Assembly: GCA_003225005.1 (NCBI GenBank)
Contig: QIAN01000012.1
Coordinates: forward strand, 1 to 51,704
From: Acidobacteriota bacterium
GTDB lineage: Bacteria; Acidobacteriota; Terriglobia; Terriglobales; Acidobacteriaceae
Length of the DNA: 51,704 nucleotides
Direction of reading: 5' to 3'
The notes under the pieces: model-generated
Seen by the model: only the letters and a program-made list of their open reading frames with translations
Databases searched by the model: none
What the model was told of the DNA's origin: nothing
In this document: one piece after another, positions 1 to 7,856 of the stretch
How the letters are laid out: each line of letters opens with the position of its first letter
How positions within the stretch are numbered: the stretch's first letter is position 1
Position numbers and translations under genes: made by a program

Positions 1-442
1 CAGGCACGCTGTAATGGGAGGCGATCACTTGCCATCTTCCCCCGGTTTTCATCCAGACATCTGTGAGCCGGTCGTGATACTCGTAAGGTTTTCCGTCGGA
101 GTTGCCTCTCTCGTGATACGCGCCAGTTACCACGGCGGTGTTCCCGTGCATGCGAACCTTGGGCTGTGACATTTCCGCCACGTCCACATGAACGGAAGGC
201 TCGGCGCTATGGTTTATGTAGCCAGTCTTGCTGTACGTACTGCCATCCTCAACGGTGATGACGAAATCATCAGCCAGCAGTGTCGAGAGAATCTCGACTT
301 GTCGCTGCCTGTATGATTCGGTCCATTTCAATTCCAGGGAACGAATGCTCGCGGCGACCTCCGATTTTTCCTGCGCCGCCAAAGGGACTGCTAATCCAGC
401 GAGCAAGCAGAAGCTGAGAGCGGAACTCACACGAGTGCGCAT
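1..442 (-). CDS. Secreted DUF4440/SnoaL-like (NTF2 fold) protein, 3' end outside window
   Basis: A minus-strand frame stays open from an ATG at 442 to the left edge, giving 147 codons with no stop. The N-terminus MRTRVSSALSFCLLAGLAV followed by PLAAQ is a clear Sec signal peptide. The mature part has a helical start (SIRSLELKWTESYRQRQ), then LLADDFVITVEDG, and a late VTGAYHERG and DVWMKTGGRWQVIASHYS. The last stretch is the typical C-terminal strand signature of DUF4440 proteins, which have the NTF2 cone fold. The family has diverse or unknown roles and a specific substrate cannot be read here. Only a few residues are likely missing, since the WQVIASH motif lies near the C-terminus of the family. 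It is divergent from the DUF72 gene, with about 155 bp between. Overlapping ORFs on both strands are shadows. Confidence 0.75.
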   Translation of the reverse strand, partial: MRTRVSSALSFCLLAGLAVPLAAQEKSEVAASIRSLELKWTESYRQRQVEILSTLLADDFVITVEDGSTYSKTGYINHSAEPSVHVDVAEMSQPKVRMHGNTAVVTGAYHERGNSDGKPYEYHDRLTDVWMKTGGRWQVIASHYSVP

Positions 443-597
443 AGCTTCTATGTCGCACAGTCGGACACGCCGGGCACGTTCCTTGTCTGGGGCGTACCGG
501 TCGCCACTGACGGGCGGAGTCGATTGAGATGTCGCGGCACCTCTTCACTGCTGTCACTCTGTGCTAATCTTCAACTGCCCTCCGTCCGCGGTTTCCC

Positions 598-1551
598 ATG
601 GAAATCACGCATCAGATCCGCATTGGCACGGCTGGATGGTCTTACAAAGACTGGGAAGGGATCTTCTATCCCTCGGGCATGCAGCGGAACAGGCTGCATC
701 CTCTTGAATACCTGGCTCGCTTCTTCGATACAACTGAGATAAACACTTCCTTCTACGGGCCGATCAAGCCGGAGTTGGCCAAGGTCTGGTGCAGAAAAGT
801 GGCTGCGGTAAATCCACGCTTTCTGTTTACGGCGAAACTCTACCGCGCATTTACCCATTCCCCCATGGCGGTGATGGAGCCTACTTCCGCGGCTACGATC
901 CGTCCCACGGACGAGGACGAACTTCGCACACGCGAAGGCCTCGACGCCATCGCCAACGAAGGACGCCTCGGCGCTCTGCTGATTCAGTTCCCGGTATCGT
1001 TCAAAAATACTCCGCTAAACCGCGAATACATTGACCGGCTGGTTCGCCAGTTCATGGAATACGTTTGCGTGGTCGAAGTGCGGGATTCCAGTTGGAATAA
1101 TGCGGAAACGCTGGCGGCGTTCGCGGAGAAGAATGTCAGCTTCTGTAACATTGATCAGCCCCTGATTGGCCGCTCGCTCGCGCCCACTGAGCATGTGACC
1201 GCGCCCACTGCCTATGTCCGTTTGCATGGACGCAACTATGATCAGTGGTTCGATTCGGATAACCGCAACGACCGCTATAACTATCTGTACAACCAGCAGG
1301 AACTCTCCGGCTGGAAAGAAAGAATTGGGAGGATCGCGGAAAGCGCCGAAACTACCTACGTGATTACCAACAATCACTTCGAGAGCAAGGCGGGCGTGAA
1401 TGCGCTGGAATTGAAATCGATGCTGAGCGGCAAACGAGTGCTGGCGCCGCCGACGCTCATCAAGAAGTATCCCGAGCTGAGAAATATCGCGGATCCGGCC
1501 CAAGATTTTGGCGAGGACTCGTCTGGCTCGCAGATGTCGTTGCTAGCCTGA
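598..1551 (+). CDS. DUF72 (YecE-like) domain protein
   Basis: The 317-residue protein opens with IRIGTAGWSYKDWEGIFYPSG, the diagnostic start of DUF72/YecE TIM-barrel proteins. It continues with FDTTEINTSFYGP, ARFLFTAKL-like and LLIQFPVSF segments, a VVEVRDSSW strand and AYVRLHGR near the C-terminus, all in family order. The length is slightly above the usual 240-300 residues. The biochemical function of the family is not established. The ATG at 598 fits the start of the domain, but I see no strong Shine-Dalgarno before it. It stands alone, with about 470 bp of non-coding sequence downstream. Confidence 0.9.
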   Translation: MEITHQIRIGTAGWSYKDWEGIFYPSGMQRNRLHPLEYLARFFDTTEINTSFYGPIKPELAKVWCRKVAAVNPRFLFTAKLYRAFTHSPMAVMEPTSAATIRPTDEDELRTREGLDAIANEGRLGALLIQFPVSFKNTPLNREYIDRLVRQFMEYVCVVEVRDSSWNNAETLAAFAEKNVSFCNIDQPLIGRSLAPTEHVTAPTAYVRLHGRNYDQWFDSDNRNDRYNYLYNQQELSGWKERIGRIAESAETTYVITNNHFESKAGVNALELKSMLSGKRVLAPPTLIKKYPELRNIADPAQDFGEDSSGSQMSLLA

Positions 1552-2021
1552 TGGTGTGATGTCACAAGACTGTTCCACCGACGGTCACACCTTTTTGAGC
1601 GGCGTCGTCGTTGCACGATCAACTCAACCCCGGGAATCCAGTTGTAGCTGTGCACCGCGCGCAGTCCCTTCAGGGCATCCGGTGTGAACTCCGCAAGAGG
1701 ACGCTCAGCACACTCCGTCGTGAAAAGTTGGTCACTTCATTCAGTGTGAAGCTGTACCGTAGACGGGAGCGGAGCTTTGTCAGGGCGAATCAACCGGTCT
1801 CCCGCCAGAAATTCGTCCCGCCACGCGATTGTTGCGAGCCTTTGGAGGAGAATTCGGAGCGATGGCCAAGACAGCTACAGGGTTCATTGTGGCTTTGGTC
1901 GTGTCGGGTTATCAAGACGCGAGGAGGCTGCGCTTTATTCGGGAAGCTGCGGAGCTTCATGCGAGGCGGGAGGTAGCAATGTTCGTTACGAAACGGCAGC
2001 CGCGTGAATCTTGTGATCCGA
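1552..2021. other. Intergenic stretch without recognisable gene
   Basis: These 470 bases lie between the end of the DUF72 gene and the 3' end of cheX, so the two genes converge. Several open frames of 60-120 codons cross it on both strands, but their translations are Arg/Ser-rich, lack any family motif and have no ribosome site. I see no strong terminator hairpin with a T run. It may hold decayed coding sequence, but nothing can be named. Confidence 0.4.
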
Positions 2022-2519
2022 CTACGCTCCAGCCACTGCGCGATCAGCCGGCCGCCGATGGTTGTAACGCAAGGCGACATTCATAAACACGTTGCCGAGG
2101 GAAGTCTCGAAACAGATCACCAGCGCTTCGGTGTCTTCACTGCTTTTATCGCCTTCGTCGGACGTGAGCAGTAGAGGAGGATGCACACGGAAATGGAAAC
2201 CCTGGTCGTTGAGGGCGCAGATAGCATTGCCCACGACCTGGTTCGCCAGCTCGAAAACGGTCTCGCGGACGAGCCCATCCGATTCGGGCAGTTCGCCGCC
2301 GGCATAGTGGCTGGCCACCCGCACGGCGGTTTTCGGATCGAGGTCAAGGATGATGCGGCCCTCGATATCGCCCGTGAGAGCGACCAAACCGGCCACACCT
2401 TTTCTCCGGTAAGCTTCCTCTTCCATACTGAGGTTGCCCACTTGTGTGGTGCCCTGCAGTCCCTGCGACAACACGGCATCCGCCGCATTGATGAAGGGCT
2501 GGATCAGCTCCATCTTCAT
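2022..2519 (-). CDS. cheX: Chemotaxis phosphatase CheX
   Basis: CheX-type phosphatases remove the phosphoryl group from CheY-P and so end the chemotaxis signal. The 165-residue product has the CheC/CheX alpha-beta fold: GLVALTGDIEGRIILDLDP, then VRETVFELANQVVGNAI. That helix carries the family's catalytic E-x-x-N pair at E90 and N93. It is the last gene of the minus-strand che operon and starts 4 bp after the stop of the receiver gene, so substrate and phosphatase are probably co-translated. The ORF C-terminus (RRPADRAVAGA) is short and unstructured. It is single-domain, like CheX and unlike the two-helix CheC. Confidence 0.88.
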   Translation of the reverse strand: MKMELIQPFINAADAVLSQGLQGTTQVGNLSMEEEAYRRKGVAGLVALTGDIEGRIILDLDPKTAVRVASHYAGGELPESDGLVRETVFELANQVVGNAICALNDQGFHFRVHPPLLLTSDEGDKSSEDTEALVICFETSLGNVFMNVALRYNHRRPADRAVAGA

Positions 2520-2523
2520 GAGA

Positions 2524-2964
2524 TCAGGCTCCCGCGCCGGTGGCGTTGGTCACCGCGCCGTCTTCACCCATCACGTACTTGATAACTTCGTACAGCACTT
2601 CCGGCTTCACCGGCTTCTGCACGAAATGCCGTGCTCCCCGCTGTAACGCCGCAACGATGTTTTCCTGGTAGCCCACGGAAGACACCATAACGATGCGAGC
2701 CTCGGGATGCGTTTGGACAATTTTCTCGGCCGCTTCGATTCCTTCCATCTGCGGCATGGTGATATCCATGAGCACGATGTCGGGCCGAGTCCGGTCGAAC
2801 TCGCTGATGGCGGTCAACCCGTCTCCGGCTTCGGCCGCCACCTGTCCGCCGAATGTCTCTATCATGCGGGCCAGGTTCTTGCGGGCGAACACGGAGTCAT
2901 CCACGATCAGATAGCGGACCGGCTGCCCGTCTTTGCTGCGTTTTACCGCTGCAAACTGCTCCAT
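2524..2964 (-). CDS. cheY: CheY-like single-domain response regulator
   Basis: This is a receiver domain of 146 residues with YLIVDDSVFARKNLARMIE (acidic pocket), DIVLMDITMPQMEGI (phospho-acceptor Asp), MVSSVGYQ (Thr/Ser position) and FVQKPVKPE (conserved Lys). There is no output domain, as expected of a CheY that binds a motor or other effector. The open frame continues 33 codons further upstream, but the ATG at 2964 is preceded by an AGGAGGT-like ribosome site and gives a normal receiver start, so I use it. A 127-bp gap separates it from cheB, and cheX follows within 4 bp. The last ten residues form an Ala/Thr/Gly tail. Confidence 0.88.
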   Translation of the reverse strand: MEQFAAVKRSKDGQPVRYLIVDDSVFARKNLARMIETFGGQVAAEAGDGLTAISEFDRTRPDIVLMDITMPQMEGIEAAEKIVQTHPEARIVMVSSVGYQENIVAALQRGARHFVQKPVKPEVLYEVIKYVMGEDGAVTNATGAGA

Positions 2965-3091
2965 AACTAAACCTCCTCTTACCACATCCATATCACGGCG
3001 GCGTGCCGCCGGCCAGATCACCCTAGTCATGAGCCCACGGAACTGGTCACAAACCCCACTCAAACACCCTCATGCGATCTTCCTTGCTTTC

Positions 3092-4204
3092 TCATTCTCC
3101 CGCTTCGACGGCTTTACCTATCCCGCCGCTGCGCTCATGTCGATTGCACACGGTTTGTAGCGCAGCCGAAAGGACGTCCAGCGCCACAATGCGCTGGGCG
3201 TAACCGCGTTCGATTGCCGCCTTGGGCATGCCGAATACGACGCATGAGTCCTCACTCTGAGCGATAGTCATGCCACCGGCCTTTTTTATTGCACCCAATC
3301 CCTCGGCACCGTCGTCACCCATGCCCGTCATCAGTACACCGACCGCTTCCGATCTGAACTCTTCTGCCACGCTACGGAACAGGACGTCCACGCTGGGGCG
3401 ATGGCCGTTGATCCGCTCCTCGTCAGTCAGAACAGCGACGTCTCCTAAGGGCAGCCGCTTTGCTTTCATGTGACGGCTTCCCGGACAGACGAGCACTCGT
3501 CCGGCCTCGAGCATGTCACCGGATTGGGCTTCTTTCACTCGCATGGCACACAACTCATCGAGCCGGCGAGCAAACATGTCGGTAAAGCCCGCTGGCATGT
3601 GTTGAACGATCAGAATCGTTCCCGGAAAATCCCCCGGCAACTGTGCCAGTAAGAATTCCAGCGCCTGCGGGCCGCCAGTGGAAATTCCAATCGCCACTAC
3701 ACGCGTCGGAATCCCAGCTGAGTTCCTCACGATCTTCTGCGGGGTCATGTCGGTTGGTGCGTCTGCCCGGCTGGGTATTCGCGGAAACAGCTTTGGGCGC
3801 ACCTTGCACTGGGGTGCTGTCTTCACCTTGGCAATCAGCTCTCTTGCTGTTTCCGCCATGTGCAACGAGGCGTCCGTGGGCTTGGTCACGAAATCGAATG
3901 CGCCCAGCCCCAAAGCTTTCAGCGTGATGGATGCGCCTTCTGTACTGTGCGAACTCACCACAATCACGGGCAGCGGGTGCCGGCGCATTATTTCCTTCAA
4001 AGTGTCGATCCCGTTCATACCCGGCATTTCAAGATCCAGCGTGACTACGTCCGGCTTTAGCTCCTCGATCTTTTTCAAAGCAAAGGATCCGTCCATCGCC
4101 GTTCCTACCACCTCGATGGAATCATCGGCCGCCAGCATCTGCGGGATGAGCTTGCGCATCAGTGCGGAATCATCGACCACTAGCACGCGCACCGGCTTCC
4201 TCAT
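3092..4204 (-). CDS. cheB: CheB protein-glutamate methylesterase
   Basis: CheB demethylates (or deamidates) receptor glutamates for adaptation once phosphorylated by CheA. Residues 5-125 are a receiver with VVDDSALMRKL and phospho-acceptor D57 in TLDLEMPGMNG. The C-terminal esterase shows the catalytic triad region: Ser in AIGISTGGPQ, His in VQHMPAGFT, and Asp in LMTGMGDDGAEG. The total of 370 residues is normal. The ATG overlaps the cheA stop codon as ATGA, indicating translational coupling. The C-terminal extension after the esterase domain is about 25 residues and Glu/Gly-rich. Confidence 0.95.
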   Translation of the reverse strand: MRKPVRVLVVDDSALMRKLIPQMLAADDSIEVVGTAMDGSFALKKIEELKPDVVTLDLEMPGMNGIDTLKEIMRRHPLPVIVVSSHSTEGASITLKALGLGAFDFVTKPTDASLHMAETARELIAKVKTAPQCKVRPKLFPRIPSRADAPTDMTPQKIVRNSAGIPTRVVAIGISTGGPQALEFLLAQLPGDFPGTILIVQHMPAGFTDMFARRLDELCAMRVKEAQSGDMLEAGRVLVCPGSRHMKAKRLPLGDVAVLTDEERINGHRPSVDVLFRSVAEEFRSEAVGVLMTGMGDDGAEGLGAIKKAGGMTIAQSEDSCVVFGMPKAAIERGYAQRIVALDVLSAALQTVCNRHERSGGIGKAVEAGE

Positions 4205-6354
4205 GCATGACCCCCTGCGGTGCTGAGGGCCAGCCGGGTGCGGTCGGTGTCGGTCAACAACAACCCAGAACTTGTGCGGCCTGTTTGCAGGGGCCGCGAA
4301 CTGGCAACGTGCTCGACGACTGCGGGCAAATTCAAAATCAGCACCACCCGTCCGTTGCCAAGAATGGAGGCTCCGCTGACCAAATCCGTCTCGAAGGTCC
4401 GGTCGTCCAAGGCCTTGATCACCAATTCTCCTTCGCCTTCGAGGGCGTCGACAATCAATCCAAATTTCTTTTCTCCGACCAGAGTCACGAGGACGAAAAG
4501 CTTTTGGGGCTTGCCGTCTCCAGAAGCTGTGCCAGGCTGCCCCAACCGCAACACGGGAAGCACTTGATTGCGTAGATGCAGTACCTCGTAGTTATCCACT
4601 TGGTGGACTTCCGATTCGGTGGTCCGCGCGATCTCGACCACAGCGTTCAGGGGTATGGCGTACAACCGCTGTTCCACCCAGAACAGGAGCGCCTGAATAA
4701 TGGCCAGCGTTAACGGTAACTTCAGCCGGAACGTAGTACCTTGGCCCAGTTGGGTCTGCACCCCGACGGTGCCCTTCAGCCGGTGCAGCACGCTTTGCAC
4801 CACATCCATGCCGACACCTCGGCCGGATACTTCCGTGACTTGCTCCGCGGTGCTGAAGCCGGGACGGAAAATAATGTCCAGGATTTCAGCCTCGCTTAAT
4901 CGCGCTGCCTCTTCCGGCTGCAACAGTCCCAGTTTGATGGCCTTGAGGCGAATCTTGGCGACATCCATGCCCCGCCCATCGTCGCTGATTTCCACGATGA
5001 CCTGATTGCCCTGGTGATAAGCATTGAGCCGGACTCTGCCCTGCGCCGGCTTGCCCAAACGTTGGCGTTCTTCCGGCGATTCGATGCCATGACTTACTGC
5101 ATTTCGTACCATGTGAGTCAGCGGCTCGGCGATGGCGTCGAGAATCCCTTTGTCCAGATCTGTATCTTGCCCAGTCACCACCAATTCGACGTCTCGGCCG
5201 CATTGCCGCGCCACATCGCGCGCCATGCGCGGGAAGCGACGGAACAACTGCTCAACTGGAACCATGCGGATTTTCATCACCGAGCGTTGCAGGTCGTTGA
5301 GGACCCGTGCCTGAAAAGCGATAGCATCGGCGAACCGGCCCCGCAACTGTTCCTTGGGATAACGATTCGACAGTTCGCCTAGCACCTGCTGAAGCATAGA
5401 CTTGCCGATGATCAGTTCTCCCACCAGATTGAGCACGCTATCAATGCGTCCGGCTTCGACTCGCAGAATATTTTCCGTCTGCGTGGGGGCGAAACTCATC
5501 TCTGGCATTGAAGCTTGGTTTTCTGCCGCAATCTCATCGGCCGAAGTGTGAGCGGGTTTTTCTTCCAGCGGCTGCCTCTCGGGTGAGCCTTTCTCGGCGG
5601 AAGCCGCCACGCCCGGCATGAGCGTCACACTGATTTCGCTTGCAATGGTGGGAATCCGGCATTTCGCGGCGATCTGATTCTCCGGCTGGCGACTGGCTAC
5701 CAGGAACTCGACTTGTTTGGAGGCCGCAGGAGTATTTGCTTCCGGCCGCGCAGCCAGTACCCGGCCTACGCTGGCGACGGCGTTGTGGATGAGTTGACGG
5801 CCGGCAATCGGCATCGTGCAGTGCGGATCGATCTTCGCGACCACGTGATAAATGTTCAAGCCGCCGGCTTGGGCTTGCTGTATAGCCAGCTTTTCGTGTT
5901 CGGCCCAATCTGCGCGCGCTCGGGGGGTCGATTCTGAACCTGCCTTCTTTCGGCGTGATTTCTTCGCTCCAGGTGTGGCGGTCAATTCTTGTATCTTTAG
6001 CCGTAGCGACTCCGTGGCCGGCATCTTGCCTCCGCCTTGGTAGGCGGCGATCATCTCGGCAAATGCATCCGCGGCACCGAAGGCGATCTCAGCTAGACCA
6101 GCATGCGCTGACGCGCCCTCCAAGGAAAGTGCATCTTCAAGCCGGTGGGCGAGCTCGCTGAGTTCGCGCAGTCCGCAGGCGGCGGAGTCGCCTTTCAGGG
6201 TGTGAACCGTCCGGCGGATGACGCGCACGATTTCCGCATCGCCCGGACGTTTCTCCAGCTTGAGGGTTTCTTCGTTGAGCGCCTGCAGCAGTTCAGCGGA
6301 AGTCTCGAAGAAGAGCTCCTGCAGTTCTGCACCGGGTTCGTCTGCGAACTTCAT
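4201..6354 (-). CDS. cheA: Chemotaxis histidine kinase CheA
   Basis: CheA reads receptor state through CheW and phosphorylates CheY and CheB. The 717-residue protein has an Hpt (P1) domain with phosphorylated H51 in RTVHTLKGDS. A Lys/Arg-rich linker follows, then a P2-like region around residues 165-245 (NIYHVVAKIDP..). P3 dimerisation is at RVEAGRIDSVLNLVGELI. The ATPase has its N box at HMVRNAVSHGIE, G1 at DDGRGMD and G2 at GRGVGMDVV. A CheW-like P5 domain starts at ALLFWVEQRLYAIP. The start overlaps the cheR stop by one base (TAATG) and the end overlaps cheB by four. All catalytic boxes are intact, so the array should be functional. Confidence 0.96.
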   Translation of the reverse strand: MKFADEPGAELQELFFETSAELLQALNEETLKLEKRPGDAEIVRVIRRTVHTLKGDSAACGLRELSELAHRLEDALSLEGASAHAGLAEIAFGAADAFAEMIAAYQGGGKMPATESLRLKIQELTATPGAKKSRRKKAGSESTPRARADWAEHEKLAIQQAQAGGLNIYHVVAKIDPHCTMPIAGRQLIHNAVASVGRVLAARPEANTPAASKQVEFLVASRQPENQIAAKCRIPTIASEISVTLMPGVAASAEKGSPERQPLEEKPAHTSADEIAAENQASMPEMSFAPTQTENILRVEAGRIDSVLNLVGELIIGKSMLQQVLGELSNRYPKEQLRGRFADAIAFQARVLNDLQRSVMKIRMVPVEQLFRRFPRMARDVARQCGRDVELVVTGQDTDLDKGILDAIAEPLTHMVRNAVSHGIESPEERQRLGKPAQGRVRLNAYHQGNQVIVEISDDGRGMDVAKIRLKAIKLGLLQPEEAARLSEAEILDIIFRPGFSTAEQVTEVSGRGVGMDVVQSVLHRLKGTVGVQTQLGQGTTFRLKLPLTLAIIQALLFWVEQRLYAIPLNAVVEIARTTESEVHQVDNYEVLHLRNQVLPVLRLGQPGTASGDGKPQKLFVLVTLVGEKKFGLIVDALEGEGELVIKALDDRTFETDLVSGASILGNGRVVLILNLPAVVEHVASSRPLQTGRTSSGLLLTDTDRTRLALSTAGGHA

Positions 6355-7265
6355 TACTCCCTCACCTCGATGCGTTGGTAGGCCGTTCCACTATTGCGAT
6401 GGATCATTTGAAACTTGTCGGTCAGTCCCAGCAGGCTTTCCGCGTGACCCACAAACAGATAGCCGCCGCGGTTCAGGCAGCGGTAAAACTTCTCGACCAG
6501 CCGCTTCTGCTCCGCTTCGTCGAAATACATCATCACGTTACGGCAGAGGATCACGTCGTTGCGCTGGGGCAAATACTCGGTCTTAAGATTGTGAAAATCG
6601 AAGTGGACCAAATCCTTCAACGTCTTCTTTACCGCATAGCGGTCACCCATTTTGTCGAAGTAACGCAGGCGGAAGCTGTAATCTACTGACGCCATCTGAC
6701 TTTCGCCGTAGCTACCTTCCTGTCCCGCCCGCAGCACGGAGTAGCTGATGTCGCTGGCCAATACCTCCACGCGCCATGGGGGCGCCACCAGTGGTTTAGG
6801 CAGCGGCAATTCCACTGGCAGGGAATTGCGCAGGTGGTAATAAGCCAATCCGTCGGCAATCAGCATCGCCAATGTGTAAGCTTCCTGCCCGGTGGAGCAG
6901 CCTGCGCTCCAGACCCGAACGGAATACTCACCCCGGGCTTGCTTTTGCTTCAACAACTCCTCCAACACGAATTTCTGAAACAGATCAAATTGCACCTTGT
7001 GGCGAAAAAAGCTCGTCTCATTGACAGTCAGATTCTCCAGCAACTTGGCGAGTTCCCCTTTTCCCTCCTGGCTGATCAGCAGCCGGTAGTAGCCGTAGAA
7101 GGAATCGACACGGCACTCTTTCAATCGGCGCAACAGGCGGTCCTGCAAGAAATGAGTTCGACGCTCGTCGAAATGCATCCCGCACTCCTGATACACGAGT
7201 GCTTGAAGCAGTCGAAGTTCCGCGTCCGTCAGTATGGGAGCGGGTGCTGCTCCGGATGCGCTCAT
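6354..7265 (-). CDS. cheR: CheR chemoreceptor methyltransferase
   Basis: CheR methylates receptor glutamates using S-adenosylmethionine. The 303-residue protein has the N-terminal all-helical domain with NETSFFR at 82-88. The Rossmann domain follows, with the SAM loop AGCSTGQEAY (121-130), VLASDISYSVL, VILCRNVMMYFD and GGYLFVGHAESL. These are all the canonical CheR motifs. It lies between cheW and cheA, with an 80-bp gap to cheW. A second, divergent cheR lies about 12 kb away at 19.2-20.3 kb. This copy is the conventional one and probably serves the MCP of this operon. Confidence 0.95.
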   Translation of the reverse strand: MSASGAAPAPILTDAELRLLQALVYQECGMHFDERRTHFLQDRLLRRLKECRVDSFYGYYRLLISQEGKGELAKLLENLTVNETSFFRHKVQFDLFQKFVLEELLKQKQARGEYSVRVWSAGCSTGQEAYTLAMLIADGLAYYHLRNSLPVELPLPKPLVAPPWRVEVLASDISYSVLRAGQEGSYGESQMASVDYSFRLRYFDKMGDRYAVKKTLKDLVHFDFHNLKTEYLPQRNDVILCRNVMMYFDEAEQKRLVEKFYRCLNRGGYLFVGHAESLLGLTDKFQMIHRNSGTAYQRIEVRE

Positions 7266-7346
7266 ATGCTTTCTCGTCGCCGCCTGATACTGAAACCAGA
7301 ATTCCCAAAAGCGTGCAATCGCAGTGCAGGGCTTACCTCATGCAAC

Positions 7347-7850
7347 TCATGAGGCCGAAGCCCCTCGCGCCTCACCTTGGACCGCAGGCTTGCTCTTCTT
7401 CGTTCTCTCTGCCGATAGCAGGCTGCCGGGGGCCAGCAGCTTGTTCATGTCCAGGAGCACAACCAAACGTCCGTTGACTTTCCCCAGCCCGCTCACACAG
7501 TTCAGTCCACCCTCCTGAAACACGGAGGGCGCTGCCTCCACGTCTGCGGCGGGAATCTTGAGGACCTCCGACGCAGAGTCCACGATCAGTCCGGCGAGTT
7601 TGCCGGAATGTTCCACCACCAGAATCCGGTTCTGCTTGTTCAGTGCAACTTGCTTTTCTCCGAAGCGCTTGCGCAGATCCATGACAGAAACGATCTTGCC
7701 CCGCAAGTTGATCACTCCTTCCAAATAGACAGGAGCGTCCGGCACAACCGTGATTTCAGGAACTCGCACGATTTCGTGCAGGGAAGTGATGGGCACGCCG
7801 TAGGTTTCTCGGCCCACCTGAAAGCCCACGATATGAAGTTCGTCAGCCAT
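7347..7850 (-). CDS. cheW: CheW coupling protein
   Basis: CheW links receptors to the CheA P5 domain in the signalling array. The protein has 167 residues and is single-domain: IVGFQVGRETYGVPITSLHEIVRVPEI, then VINLRGKIVSVMDLRKRFG and NRILVVEHSGKLAGLIVDSASEVLKI, the usual two-barrel SH3-like layout. It starts 6 bp after the MCP stop codon, so the two are co-expressed. The C-terminal 20 residues (ERTKKSKPAVQGEARGASAS) are an extra basic tail. Confidence 0.94.
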   Translation of the reverse strand: MADELHIVGFQVGRETYGVPITSLHEIVRVPEITVVPDAPVYLEGVINLRGKIVSVMDLRKRFGEKQVALNKQNRILVVEHSGKLAGLIVDSASEVLKIPAADVEAAPSVFQEGGLNCVSGLGKVNGRLVVLLDMNKLLAPGSLLSAERTKKSKPAVQGEARGASAS

Positions 7851-7856
7851 GGGAGC

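Noticed and set aside
1611-2086. Overlapping plus-strand ORFs of 76-121 codons after the DUF72 gene
   Set aside because: Arg-rich, low-information translations without start signals or family motifs. I tested the idea of a four-helix-bundle protein remnant but found no convincing match.
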